Origin: Archangiaceae bacterium
GTDB lineage: Bacteria; Myxococcota; Myxococcia; Myxococcales; Myxococcaceae
Length of the DNA: 64,000 bases
NCBI GenBank assembly: GCA_016714225.1
Contig: JADJNS010000001.1
Coordinates: 372,001 to 436,000, forward strand
Reading direction: 5' to 3'
Shown here: piece by piece, positions 17,840-27,100 of the stretch
Position numbering within the stretch: the first letter of the stretch is position 1
Layout: each line of letters opens with the position of its first letter
Made by a program: the position numbers and the translations under genes
Notes under the pieces: model-generated
Told to the model about the DNA's origin: nothing
Database searches by the model: none
The model's input: the letters and a program-made list of their open reading frames with translations, nothing else

Positions 17840-18661
17840 ATGCATCGCCTCGGCGCGCTCGGTTTCCTGTTGTGGGCCTCTTCGGCCCTGGCTCAACTCC
17901 CTGCGGGTGAGCAGATTCTCCACACCAAAGACGGGCGCGAGCTGCGCGGCACGGTGGTGTCGCAGACCGAGACCGGCTACCTGCTCAAGACCGCGACCGG
18001 CACGTTTCAGATTCCGTTCGCCGACATTCAAGACCTGCTGCCGGCCGACGGCACGCCGCAGCCGCTGCCTGCGCCGCCGCCTCCTCCTCCGCAGCCGCTG
18101 CCCGAGCCGGGGTACGACGCTCCGCCGCCGTCGGCCGCGCCCGGTGAGCCGCAGCCTCCGCAAGGTGAGCCGCCTCCGCCGCAGCCCACCGGCCCCGACT
18201 GGCGCGACGAGCGCAAAGGGTTTCACTGGAGCCTCGGCGCGGGGGGGATGATCGACCCCGGGCTGTCGGGCTCGGGCTCGGCGGCGACCTTCAGCCCGGC
18301 GTACTTCGTGGGCGCGGTGCCCGCGGTGCGCTACGGCTTCGGGTGGATAGACCTCCAGGGCGAAATCATGCCGCTGGGGTACTTCAAGTCGGCGACCAAG
18401 GCGTTCTTCCTGGGCGTGAACCCGCAGGTGCGTTTCAACTTCGCGCGCTTCTACTCGCTGGGCGTGGGCTTCTACGGCGCGGTGGTGTTCTCGCGCGGCA
18501 TCGACTTCACCGTCGGCACCTCGCTGTCGCCGGCCATCATTCGAATCGGCGACCTGGGTCAGCACGAGATTCGGCTCTGGCTCGCCAACCAGCTGCTGGC
18601 GACCTCGAACGGCCTGCTCGGCCTCAGCTTGTGGATGCTGAGCTACTCATACGTGTTCTGA
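17840..18661 (+). CDS. Outer-membrane beta-barrel protein with Pro-rich linker
   Basis: 273 aa from ATG 17840. Signal peptide cleaved near SSALAQ. Residues ~25-65 form a small beta module (HTKDGRELRGTVV...GTFQIPFADIQDL), as seen in proteins that bind peptidoglycan or form an SH3-like plug. A ~50-residue Pro-rich linker follows, then ~150 residues of alternating strands ending YSYVF, with the C-terminal Phe typical of outer-membrane barrels. Function unknown. Confidence 0.75.
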   Translation: MHRLGALGFLLWASSALAQLPAGEQILHTKDGRELRGTVVSQTETGYLLKTATGTFQIPFADIQDLLPADGTPQPLPAPPPPPPQPLPEPGYDAPPPSAAPGEPQPPQGEPPPPQPTGPDWRDERKGFHWSLGAGGMIDPGLSGSGSAATFSPAYFVGAVPAVRYGFGWIDLQGEIMPLGYFKSATKAFFLGVNPQVRFNFARFYSLGVGFYGAVVFSRGIDFTVGTSLSPAIIRIGDLGQHEIRLWLANQLLATSNGLLGLSLWMLSYSYVF

Positions 18662-18719
18662 GCGGTGCGTGAGTGGCGGTTGTGTTGAAACCGGCAGGCC
18701 GGTCGGGCATCTGTTGGGC

Positions 18720-19187
18720 ATGGCAATCAAGGCTTCAGACCGCGCCCCCGACTTCACGCTGAAAGACCAGCACGGCGCCGACGTGACGTTGAGCGAGCTG
18801 TGGAAGCGCGGCCCGGTGGTGCTGTTCTTCTACCCGAAAGACTTCACCCCCGGCTGCACCGCCGAGGCCTGCGAGTTCCGCGACCAGTACGAAGACTTCA
18901 AGACCGTCGGCGCGACGGTGGTCGGCATCTCGTCGCAGGGCACCGAGTCGAAGAAGGCGTTCGCCGAGAAGCACCGGCTGCCGTACACCCTGGTGGCCGA
19001 CGAGGGCGGGGCCGTGCGAGAGAAGTTCGGCGTGAAGGGCAGCTTCTTCGGGCTCCTCGACGGGCGCGAGACCTACGTCATCGATTCTCAGGGCGTGGTG
19101 CGGCACGTGTTCAACTCGCAGGTGCAGCCCGGCAAGCACGTCACCGAGGCGTTGGGCGTGCTGAAAACTCTGAAGCAGGCGGCTTGA
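18720..19187 (+). CDS. bcp: Thiol peroxidase of the BCP/PrxQ type
   Basis: 155 aa. Reduces hydroperoxides using thioredoxin. Peroxidatic Cys46 in TPGCTAEACEF and resolving Cys51 five residues later is the classic BCP arrangement; FFYPKDFTPGC is the family signature. ATG 18720 was chosen because upstream codons are not conserved-looking. The 3' end overlaps the convergent exonuclease gene by 47 bp, which is unusual (see the palindrome at 19305). Confidence 0.94.
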   Translation: MAIKASDRAPDFTLKDQHGADVTLSELWKRGPVVLFFYPKDFTPGCTAEACEFRDQYEDFKTVGATVVGISSQGTESKKAFAEKHRLPYTLVADEGGAVREKFGVKGSFFGLLDGRETYVIDSQGVVRHVFNSQVQPGKHVTEALGVLKTLKQAA

Positions 19188-20490
19188 GCGCACCCTCTCC
19201 GGGAGCAGAAGCTTCAGCGCTGCGAGCAGTCGTCGTGGACCGGGTTTTCTCTGGCGTGGTGACCGGTGGCGTTTCGTCTTCGCCTTCTCGCCCCCTCACC
19301 CCCGCCCTCTCCCTCGAGGGAGAGGGAGGCATGCTCTGCTTCCTTTCCAGCCTGGCGAGGCGCTTCGCGTGCGCGGCCCCGTCTTCGGCGCGCCAGGCGA
19401 GCTTCGCGTGGTGCAGCGCACGCCCATAGTCTTTGAGCCCGTGCTCGCAGATGCGCGCGTAGGCGAGGTGCGCGGTCGCCACCTCGGGCGCGCGCTGCTG
19501 GGTGGCGCGCTCGAGCCACTGCGCCGCCTCGGCCCACGCGCGCCGCCGCACCGCCAGCTTCGCCAGCAGGCTGCAGGCCTCGAGCGCTGTCGCCGGCTCT
19601 TCCGCGCGCTCGACCGCCGCGCGCGCGAACAGCACCGCGCGCTCTGGCTGGCTCGAGCGCTCGCACACCCGCGCCAGGCCGAGGCAGTCTTCGGCCGCGT
19701 CCGAGCCGTCGGGCGCGTCGAAGCGCCGGCACAGCTCGGCCAGCACCGCGGCCATGCTGATGAGGTCGAGGGCGTTGTGCTCGAGCACCTTCTCGATGGC
19801 CTGCACCCGGCCGGTGCGCAGAAAGTCGAAGTACACCGCGGGAATTTCGGCGCCCGAGATGTCGTCGTGGCGGTGAAAGCCGAGCACCTGCGCCTCGAGG
19901 TCTTGCAGCCGGGTCGCGCCGAGGCGCCGCTTGAAGATCCGCCGCGCGCAGTGCAGCAGGTCGAGGTGCGGTGGAGGCGGCGGCAGGGCGATGCGGTTCA
20001 TCACGAAGCGCGCGCGCAGCAGCGGCCAGTCGAAGCACTTGCCGTTGAACGTCACCATCAGGCTGGCCTGCGCGAGCCGCTCGCCCAGGCGCATGAGCAG
20101 CGGGCGCTCTTGCCCGGGGCGCGGCACGAACAGCTGCCGCACCACCAGCGACTCGCCTTCGAACCACGCCAGCCCGATGACGAAGGGCAGGGTGCCGGTG
20201 CCGCCGTTGAGGCCGGTGGTCTCGGTGTCGACCAGCAGCATGCGCGTGGTGTCGACCCCCCGGAAGGCCTCGTCGAGCGCCAGCGACGCCACCGTCGAGG
20301 CCTCGGCCGCGCGCGCCGCCCCGACCTCGACGCGGCCCTGCCTGAAGCCCGGCCCGTGCACGCGGTCGACGAGGGAGGGACCCAGGGTGAGGGGGCGACC
20401 GGTCGACGACGGTGCCGAAGGCCCGTTGGCTCCCGGCGACGTCGCCACCGGCGCGGTGAGCCGGGCGAGCTTCGATGAGAGGCTGCTCAC
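19141..20490 (-). CDS. Ribonuclease H-like exonuclease, MrfB (YprB) family
   Basis: 449 aa. A DEDD-type 3'-5' exonuclease domain at ~80-260: VDTETTGL (Asp88, Glu90), FNGKCFDWPLL and HNALDLISM supply the acidic residues. A TPR-like helical tail follows at ~270-390, the layout of YprB (COG3359). It overlaps the upstream helicase gene by 4 bp; in Bacillus subtilis the pair MrfA/MrfB repairs mitomycin C adducts. The last ~60 residues come from a CCCTCTCCC-type palindrome and flanking DNA and look like a read-through extension. Confidence 0.87.
   Translation of the reverse strand: MSSLSSKLARLTAPVATSPGANGPSAPSSTGRPLTLGPSLVDRVHGPGFRQGRVEVGAARAAEASTVASLALDEAFRGVDTTRMLLVDTETTGLNGGTGTLPFVIGLAWFEGESLVVRQLFVPRPGQERPLLMRLGERLAQASLMVTFNGKCFDWPLLRARFVMNRIALPPPPPHLDLLHCARRIFKRRLGATRLQDLEAQVLGFHRHDDISGAEIPAVYFDFLRTGRVQAIEKVLEHNALDLISMAAVLAELCRRFDAPDGSDAAEDCLGLARVCERSSQPERAVLFARAAVERAEEPATALEACSLLAKLAVRRRAWAEAAQWLERATQQRAPEVATAHLAYARICEHGLKDYGRALHHAKLAWRAEDGAAHAKRLARLERKQSMPPSPSRERAGVRGREGEDETPPVTTPEKTRSTTTARSAEASAPGEGALKPPASEFSARPTPR
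19305..19326. repeat. Perfect 22-bp palindrome, CCCTCTCCC family (copy 1)
   Basis: CCCTCTCCCTCGAGGGAGAGGG, preceded by GCCCCCTCACCCCCGC. The same core recurs at 27195 and 28841. Here it falls inside the annotated 3' end of the exonuclease gene and probably destroyed or bypassed the original stop codon. Confidence 0.85.
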
Positions 20491-22820
20491 GCGCCGAGCT
20501 TTCCGAGCACCGCCAGCGCGAGGCGCTTGCGCCCGTGCCGCCGCGGGGCGCCCAGCCCCACGTCGAGCCCGATACAGGCCGGGCAGCCGTCGTCGCAGGG
20601 GCAGCCCTCGATGAGCGTGCGCGCGCGGGCGAGCAGCTCGAGGCGCTCTTCGAACAGCCGCGGCGCGAGCCCCACCCCGCCGGGAATCTCGTCGTAGAGG
20701 TAGAGCGTGGGCTCCATCAGCGGCTGGCCGGTGCGCGAGCCCAGGGTGCGGCCCAGGTCGCGCGGGTCAATCATCAACCCCACGCACGCCACCGAGTGCA
20801 TCGCGTGCCCCAGCGCCCGCACCGCGTCGACCACCTCGACCCGCGGCGCCTGCATCGAGGTGACGATGTCTTCGTGCACCGTCAGCCACATGCCGGTGGT
20901 GTGCATCTGCAGCTCGGGCAGCGCGACCTCGCCGTAGCCCACGTTCTCGTGGGTGTGGAACTTCACCTTCTTGAAGCCGACCACCTTCTCGACCACCGAC
21001 ACCTCGCCCGAGGCGAACGGAGCGGCGCTCTTCTCTTCGCTCATCACCTCGACGCGGGTCTGGGTGAGCGCGGTGGTGAAGTAGTCGGGCTCGACCCTGC
21101 GCACGAAGGCCTTGCGGTTGGGCAGGTCGAGCTTCTCGACCTGAAACTGCTCGGCGTCGTGCTGGTAGATGGCCTGCTCGTGCAGCATCACGTGCGCGCT
21201 GCGCCAGTCGAGCTCGGCGAGCGTCTTTTCCATCGGCCGCTCGATGATGACGACGTTGTCCCAGCCGATGCTGCGCAGGCTGACGTTGGCGGCGGGGTAC
21301 GCGTCAGAGGCCCAGTGCCAGGTCTGCTCGTCTCTGTGGAGCACCCGGTGGCCGGACAAGAAGTCGAGCGCCTCGCCGGTCTGCGCGGCCGGCACCTCGC
21401 GAAACGCCTCGCCGCTCACGAAGGGCAGCTCGAACGCGGCGCACTTGAGGTGCTGCACCAGCACCTCGACGTTGTCGGGGTCGATGCGCGCCTGCTCGAC
21501 CGGCGCGCGCAAGATGAACTCGGCGTCTTGCGCCACGTACTGGTCGAGCGGAGCGCTGCTGCACACCAGCATCGAGAGCGAGCGCTCTTGCCGGCGCCCG
21601 GCCCGGCCGAAGCGCTGCCACAGCGCGGCGAGGTTGCCGGGGTAGCCGGCGCACACCACCGCGTCGAGCGCGCCGATGTCGATGCCCAGCTCGAGCGCGT
21701 TGGTGGCCACCACGCAGCGAATCTCACCGGCCCGCAGGCGCGCCTCGATGTTGCGCCGGGTCTGCGGCAGGTAGCCGCCGCGGTAGGCGAGCAGGGTGTC
21801 GAGCGGTATGCGCTCTTCGCTCAGGTGGTCGCGCAGGTACTTGAGCATCACCTCGACCGTGTTGCGCGACTGACCGAAGACCAGGGTGGTGACTCCGGCG
21901 CGCACCAGGTCGGCCGAGAGCCGCGCGGCGGCCTTCACGTACGACTGGCGCACGCCCAGCTCGGGGTTCACCACCGGCGGGTTGTAGATGAGCACGTGGC
22001 GCTCGCCGCGCGGCGCCCCCGACTCGCCCACCAGCTCGACCTCGCGGCCCAGCATGCGCGCGGCGTGCTCGCGCGGGTTGCCGATGGTGGCGCTGGCGAA
22101 GACGAAGCGCGGCTTGCTGCCGTGAAACGCCGCCACCCGCTCGAGCCGGCGCAGCACGTTGGCGAGGTGCGAGCCGAACACGCCGCGGTAGGTGTGCAGC
22201 TCGTCGATGACCACCCACTTCAGGTTCGCGAACAGGCGCGCCCAGTTGGTGTGATGCGGCAGCACCCCGCTGTGCAGCATGTCGGGGTTGGTGAGCACGA
22301 TGCCGGCGCGCTCGCGGGCGGCGCGGCGGGCGTCTTGCGGCGTGTCGCCGTCGAAGGTGATGGCGCCGTGGCTGAGCGACGCGTCGGCCATCATCGCGCG
22401 CAGCGACTCTTCCTGATCGCGGGAGAGCGCCTTGGTGGGGAAGAGGTACAGCGCACAGGCGGTCGGCTCGCGGGCCAGCGAGTCGAGCACCGGCAGGTTG
22501 AAGCACAGGCTCTTGCCCGATGCGGTGGGCGTGGCGACCACCACGTCTTTGCCGGCGGCGCTGAGCTCGAAGGCGCGGGCCTGGTGCGAGTAGAGGCGCT
22601 CGATGCCACGCCTGGCCAGGGCCTCGCGCACCGGCGGAGCGAGCGCGGCCGGCACTTCGGCGAAGGTGGCCTCGTTCGAGGGCGCGGTGTGGTCGAGCGC
22701 GAGGTGGGGCCAGACGGTCTTGTCGCCGCGCCAGCGCTCGAGCAGCGAGGCGAGGCCCTCGCCGCGCCGCCAGGGAACGATGCGTCTGCGCTGGAACTCG
22801 CCCTCGATGACCTCGCCCAT
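20487..22820 (-). CDS. DEAD/DEAH-box helicase with C-terminal zinc-binding domain, MrfA (YprA) family
   Basis: 777 aa. Walker A ATPTASGKS at 96-104, DELHTYRG motif II, SATIGNP motif III and QRFGRAGRRQ motif VI are all present. The C-terminus has the four-cysteine DUF1998 cluster GCPCDDGCPACIG. This set defines the YprA/MrfA 3'-5' helicase family, which in B. subtilis excises mitomycin-induced lesions with MrfB independently of UvrABC. Translationally coupled to the exonuclease gene by a 4-bp overlap. A DNA-repair role is inferred from family and neighbour. Confidence 0.92.
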   Translation of the reverse strand: MGEVIEGEFQRRRIVPWRRGEGLASLLERWRGDKTVWPHLALDHTAPSNEATFAEVPAALAPPVREALARRGIERLYSHQARAFELSAAGKDVVVATPTASGKSLCFNLPVLDSLAREPTACALYLFPTKALSRDQEESLRAMMADASLSHGAITFDGDTPQDARRAARERAGIVLTNPDMLHSGVLPHHTNWARLFANLKWVVIDELHTYRGVFGSHLANVLRRLERVAAFHGSKPRFVFASATIGNPREHAARMLGREVELVGESGAPRGERHVLIYNPPVVNPELGVRQSYVKAAARLSADLVRAGVTTLVFGQSRNTVEVMLKYLRDHLSEERIPLDTLLAYRGGYLPQTRRNIEARLRAGEIRCVVATNALELGIDIGALDAVVCAGYPGNLAALWQRFGRAGRRQERSLSMLVCSSAPLDQYVAQDAEFILRAPVEQARIDPDNVEVLVQHLKCAAFELPFVSGEAFREVPAAQTGEALDFLSGHRVLHRDEQTWHWASDAYPAANVSLRSIGWDNVVIIERPMEKTLAELDWRSAHVMLHEQAIYQHDAEQFQVEKLDLPNRKAFVRRVEPDYFTTALTQTRVEVMSEEKSAAPFASGEVSVVEKVVGFKKVKFHTHENVGYGEVALPELQMHTTGMWLTVHEDIVTSMQAPRVEVVDAVRALGHAMHSVACVGLMIDPRDLGRTLGSRTGQPLMEPTLYLYDEIPGGVGLAPRLFEERLELLARARTLIEGCPCDDGCPACIGLDVGLGAPRRHGRKRLALAVLGKLGA

Positions 22821-22846
22821 GGGGCGCGGACTGTACAGGCGGTCAG

Positions 22847-23476
22847 CTACCTGCTCAAGATTTCAGCTGAGGCGAAGCCGGCCAGCAGCTCGCCGGTGAG
22901 CGCGGCGGGGGCGCGGCGTGAGCGCATGCGCAGCCAGTCGTTGGTGGCCTGGTCTTGCGGGTGGGCGGCGTTGACGCGGCCGCGGGTGACGCCCTGCCCG
23001 CTGCGGTGCACGAAGACCACCGTGCCGTCGGGCTCGACCGACTCGACGACGCCGATGTGGGTGAGGCCGTCGTCGAGGCGGCCGTCGCGGTCGCGGTCGT
23101 AGGTCTGGCGGAAGAAGACGAGGTCTCCGGGGGCGGGCGCGCCGGTGCGGAGCAGGGCGTTCTTGGCGCGGGCGCCCGACCAGATGGCGGTGACTCCGTT
23201 GCTGCCGTGCACGCCGTCGGGCGGCATGAGCTCGAGCCCCTCTTTCGAGTAGGCGTAGCGCACCAGGCCGGTGCAGTCGTCGGGGAGGTGGGTGACGGTC
23301 TTCAGCGAGCGAATGCCGACCAGGGCATCGGCGTGGGCGGCGATGCGGGCGCCCAGTGGGTCGGGCTCGGGCGCCTGGGGGTGGGGAAAATCGTCCCACA
23401 CGATTGGGGCGTCTTCGCGCACCGGGGCGGTGGCGCAGGCGCACAGCGTGACGCAGAAGAGAAATCGGCCGCGCAT
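22847..23476 (-). CDS. NlpC/P60-like cysteine peptidase lipoprotein
   Basis: 209 aa from ATG 23476. Lipobox LCAC (Cys14). A papain-like catalytic layout is visible: Cys68 in DDCTGLVRYAY, His140 in LTHIGVVE and a second His157 in VHRSG, with PGDLVFF just before the first His, as in NlpC/P60 and CHAP amidases. A calcium-like DRDRDGRLDDG loop precedes His140. Likely cleaves peptidoglycan peptides in the periplasm. The frame extends further upstream antisense to the next gene, which I rejected. Confidence 0.82.
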   Translation of the reverse strand: MRGRFLFCVTLCACATAPVREDAPIVWDDFPHPQAPEPDPLGARIAAHADALVGIRSLKTVTHLPDDCTGLVRYAYSKEGLELMPPDGVHGSNGVTAIWSGARAKNALLRTGAPAPGDLVFFRQTYDRDRDGRLDDGLTHIGVVESVEPDGTVVFVHRSGQGVTRGRVNAAHPQDQATNDWLRMRSRRAPAALTGELLAGFASAEILSR

Positions 23477-23486
23477 CCGCGATAGT

Positions 23487-23876
23487 GTGTTTCCCGTGCT
23501 CTTCGCGGTGATCATCTCGGTGGCGCTCGCCCAGTCGGGTGGAAAAGTGGAGATCATCAAAGGTGGGACGAAGAAGAAAAGTCCCGCTGTGGTCGCACCT
23601 GCCGACAACTCGCAGGTCGAGGCAGGCCTGGCCGCGAAGCAGCGCGCACTCGACGCGAAGGCGAGAGAGCTCGAGGCGAAAGAGCGCGCCCTCGATGCGA
23701 AGGCGGCGGCTGTCGACGAGAAGAGCAGCGCGCTCGACGAGAAGCAGCAGGCCGCCGCGCAGCAGCGCGAAGACGAGCAGCGCAGGAGTGAGGCGCAGCA
23801 GAAGTCGGCCGAGAAGCTGATGCGCGACAACCAGGCGGTGATGCGCCAGGCCGCCGACGCGCTCGGCGGCAACTGA
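23487..23876 (+). CDS. Exported coiled-coil protein, hypothetical
   Basis: 129 aa from GTG 23487 (GTG 23496 also possible). Signal peptide VFPVLFAVIISVALAQ, then a short basic segment and a long heptad region of AKxRALDAKARELEAKERAL type up to the C-terminus. It resembles periplasmic coiled-coil linkers and could trimerise. Its start codon is only 10 bp from that of the divergent peptidase gene, so the promoter of each must lie inside the other or be very compact. Confidence 0.65.
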   Translation: MFPVLFAVIISVALAQSGGKVEIIKGGTKKKSPAVVAPADNSQVEAGLAAKQRALDAKARELEAKERALDAKAAAVDEKSSALDEKQQAAAQQREDEQRRSEAQQKSAEKLMRDNQAVMRQAADALGGN

Positions 23877-24123
23877 GCCCTCCCGCGGCGCTGACACGGG
23901 GGCCGCGGCTCACTGGTGCTCGCCCCGCCGCGCCCGCCCGCTTGCCGCGCTGGGTTCGCTCGACGTCCTCGCTGTGGCTACCCTGGGCCGCCCGTTCGCT
24001 CCGTCACCGCCCATTCGCTTCGATTCGCGCAGGGGAGACACTGTGCAGCCGTCGGGCGTTGCGGCGTGGCATGCGAGCGCAGCGCCGTGAGCCATTGCTC
24101 CTGTGGCACACTCGCGCCGCCGC
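23877..24123. other. Longest intergenic stretch; no gene seen
   Basis: 247 bp between the coiled-coil gene and the electron-transfer fusion. GC-rich, with no convincing hairpin plus T tract, tRNA or small ORF with a start and ribosome site. It probably carries the promoter of the fusion gene, but no clear consensus is visible. Confidence 0.5.
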
Positions 24124-27100
24124 ATGGCGCAGGTCCGCTACGAGAACAAGAGCTTCGAGTGGGCCAGCGGCGAGTCGCTGCTCGAGTGCCTCGAGCGCAA
24201 CGGCGTCGACGTGCCGTCGTCGTGCCGCAGCGGGGCGTGCCACAGCTGCCTGGTGAAGGTGGTCGACGGGCCGATTTCACCGGTCGCGCAGCTGGGGCTC
24301 AAAGAGACGTGGAAGCAGCAGAGCCTGTGCATGTCGTGCGTGAGCACCGAGCAGGCCGACGTCACCGTCGCTGCGAGCGACATGAGCGTGCAGGTGAAGG
24401 CCAAGGTGAAGCGCAAGCAGAGCCTGGGCCGCGACGTGGTGCGCCTGCAGCTCACCACCGACGCTCCCTTCGCGGTGCGCGCGGGGCAGTTCGTCAACAT
24501 CACCCGCCCGAGCGACGGCCTCACCCGCTCGTACTCGGTCGCCTCGCTCGAGCAAGACGGCCACGTCGAGCTGCACGTGCGCGTGGTGCCGAACGGCAAG
24601 ATGAGCGGCTGGGTGCACCGCGAGCTCGCCGAGGGCCAGGAGCTCTCGCTGCGCGGCCCCACCGGAGACTGCTTCTACGTCGATGGCCGCCCCGACCAAC
24701 CGCTGGTGCTGGTCGGCACCGGCACCGGGCTGGCGCCGCTGGTGGGCGTGGCGCGCGATGCGCTGTCGAGAGCGCACCGCGGCTCCATCACGCTGATTCA
24801 CGGCGGCCGCACGCCCGAAGACCTGTACCTCGACCTCGAGCTGCGCCGCCTCGCCAAACAGCACCCCAACTTTCGCTACCTGCCGGTGCTGTCGAAAGAG
24901 ACGAACGTGCCCGGCGCGGCGCACGGCCACGTCGACCGGGTGCTGGCCGACCAGTTCAAGAGCCTCGCCGGCTTCCGCGCGTTCTTGTGCGGCAGCCCGA
25001 ACATGGTGCGCGACACGCGCGCGCTCATCTACAAGCTGGGCGCCTCGCTCGACGACATTCTCGCGGACGCCTTCATCCCCGCGCCGCTGCCCAAGCCCAA
25101 GGCCTCAGACGCTGCGCACCCGCTGCCGGTGCTGTCGAGCAAGCCGTTCGAGGTGAAGAAGGGCGTGCCGCTGATGCAGAAGGTGCGCTTCGGCGTGCAG
25201 GCGGCCATCTTCGCCGGCTTCCTGGCGCAGGCGCTGCTCTTCTACCTCGCGTCGCTTCGGCCCTTCGGCTCGATGCTGCCGTTCATGGCCTACGACTCGC
25301 TCGGGCACCTGGTGGTGTCGTCGACGCTGGTGGTGTGGGCCACGCTGTTTCTCGCGGTGTTCATCTTCGGCCGCTTCGCGTGCGGGTGGCTGTGCCCCAT
25401 CGGCTTCCTGCAGGACGTGGGCGAGAAGGTGTTGCGCGCGCTGAAGGTGCAGCTGCCCAAGCCGGTGCGACAGGCGAACGTGGTGCGCTACGGCATGGCG
25501 GCGCTGGTGCTCGGCCACTTCATCGTCATGCCGGTGCTGGCGATGCCGGTGCGGGTCTGGCAGTTCGACTGGCTGTACCGCGAGCCATGGCTGCTCGGCT
25601 TCCCCTTCCGCGCCGGGCTGTTCACGCTCGACCTGCTGCTGTTGTTCACCGTGGTCGGGCTGGTGCTGCCGTACTTCTTCGGGCCGCGGCCGTACTGCAA
25701 GCTGGTCTGCGAGACGGGGCTGCTCTTCGACTTCACCTCGCGCTACGCGTTCGGGCGGGTGCGGCGCAACGAGGGCTTCGAGCGCGACACCTGCCTGTCG
25801 TGCCAGCGCTGCAGCAACATCTGCCCGCAGGGCATCAACGTGTTCGAAGAGGTGCACCTGTTCGACCGGGTGGTCTCGTCGGGCTGCATCTCGTGCATGC
25901 AGTGCGTGAACACCTGCCCCAACGAAACCATCGTGTACTCGCTGCGGAAGAAGGCGGCCGACACCGGCAGGGTCGTCGGGTATCTCGCGGCGCTGCAGAC
26001 GCGGGCGGTCGACCTGCCGCGCTACGTGCTGACCGCGGCCTTCGCGTTCGCGGGCGCATGGCTGGGCTTCGTGGTGCTGCCGCCGTCGTACTTCCACACC
26101 TACGCGATGTTCTCGGCGCTGGGCGGGCTGGCCGGCTTCCTGGTGTGGAAGGGCGTGGCGGTGGTGTTCGCGCCGTGGCTGTCGCGCTGGTTTCCCGAGA
26201 CCGCCGTGTCGCAGGTCGAGAAAGAGAAGGCGGCGCGGCTGGTGCCGCTGTCTCCCGAAGAGCGGCGGACCACCGAGGGCGGCGGGTCGCCGCGCACGCG
26301 CAAGCTGGTGGCGGCGGTCGGAGCCTGCGTGTTCGTCGGCGCGTGGGTGGCGGTGGCGCTGGTGTCGTGGCAGGTGCCTGGGCGCATCGGCACGCTCGAC
26401 GAGCTGCCGGCGCAGCGCGCGAGCGGGCAGTTCTTCTTCGGCGTGCCGACCGAGACGAGCGCCGAGGCCACGCAGAAGACCTACTCGGGGCTGCGCGACG
26501 CGCTGGGCGGCAAGGTCTCGGACGACGTTCGAGTGTGGCGCGGAGACTCGTACGGCGCGCTGGCGGTGGCGCTCGAGCACGAGAAGCTCGACGCTGCGTT
26601 TCTGCCTGCCGCCGCGGCGCATGCGCTCTTGCGCCGCGCGCCGGTGCACGTGATTGCCCAGGTGCAGGTGAAGGGCTCGACCACGTACTCGGGCATGCTG
26701 GTGGCGCGCTCCGAGGTCGCTCCCACGCCCGAGGGGCTGCGCGGCACGCGGGTGGCCCTGGGCCAGATGGACTCGCTGTCGGGGTACCTCGCGCCGGTGT
26801 GGTGGCTCGAGCGGCAGGGCGTGAAGCTGCAAGACCTCGGCGAGGTGGTGTTCGCGGCGAACCACACCCATGCGCTGTCGCTGCTGGCCTCGGGCCGGGT
26901 CGAGGTCGCGGCCACGTTCGAGTCGGCAGTGCGCGGGTACCTCGAGAAGAACCCCGGGGCCAAGGTGCAGGTCTTGAAGCGCTTCAACAAGCTGCCCAAC
27001 TCGGTGCTGGTGACGCGGGCGTCGATGGGCGAGGCCGAGCGCGAGAAGGTGCTGGCGGCGTTCATGAGCGTGTTCGCCGATGCCGACGCCGAGCACGCGC

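Noticed and set aside
20475..23102. Long open frames antisense to known genes (e.g. 20475-23102 +, 36694-39561 +, 48971-52108 -, 62008-63969 -)
   Set aside because: They mirror the codon pattern of the real genes on the other strand, have low-complexity Arg/Ala/Gly-rich or His-rich products and no recognisable domain. High GC at third positions makes such shadows common.
23942..24256. Small open frames over the promoter region of the fusion gene
   Set aside because: Arg/Trp/Ser-rich products without a start site or family; overlap with the start of the ferredoxin domain.
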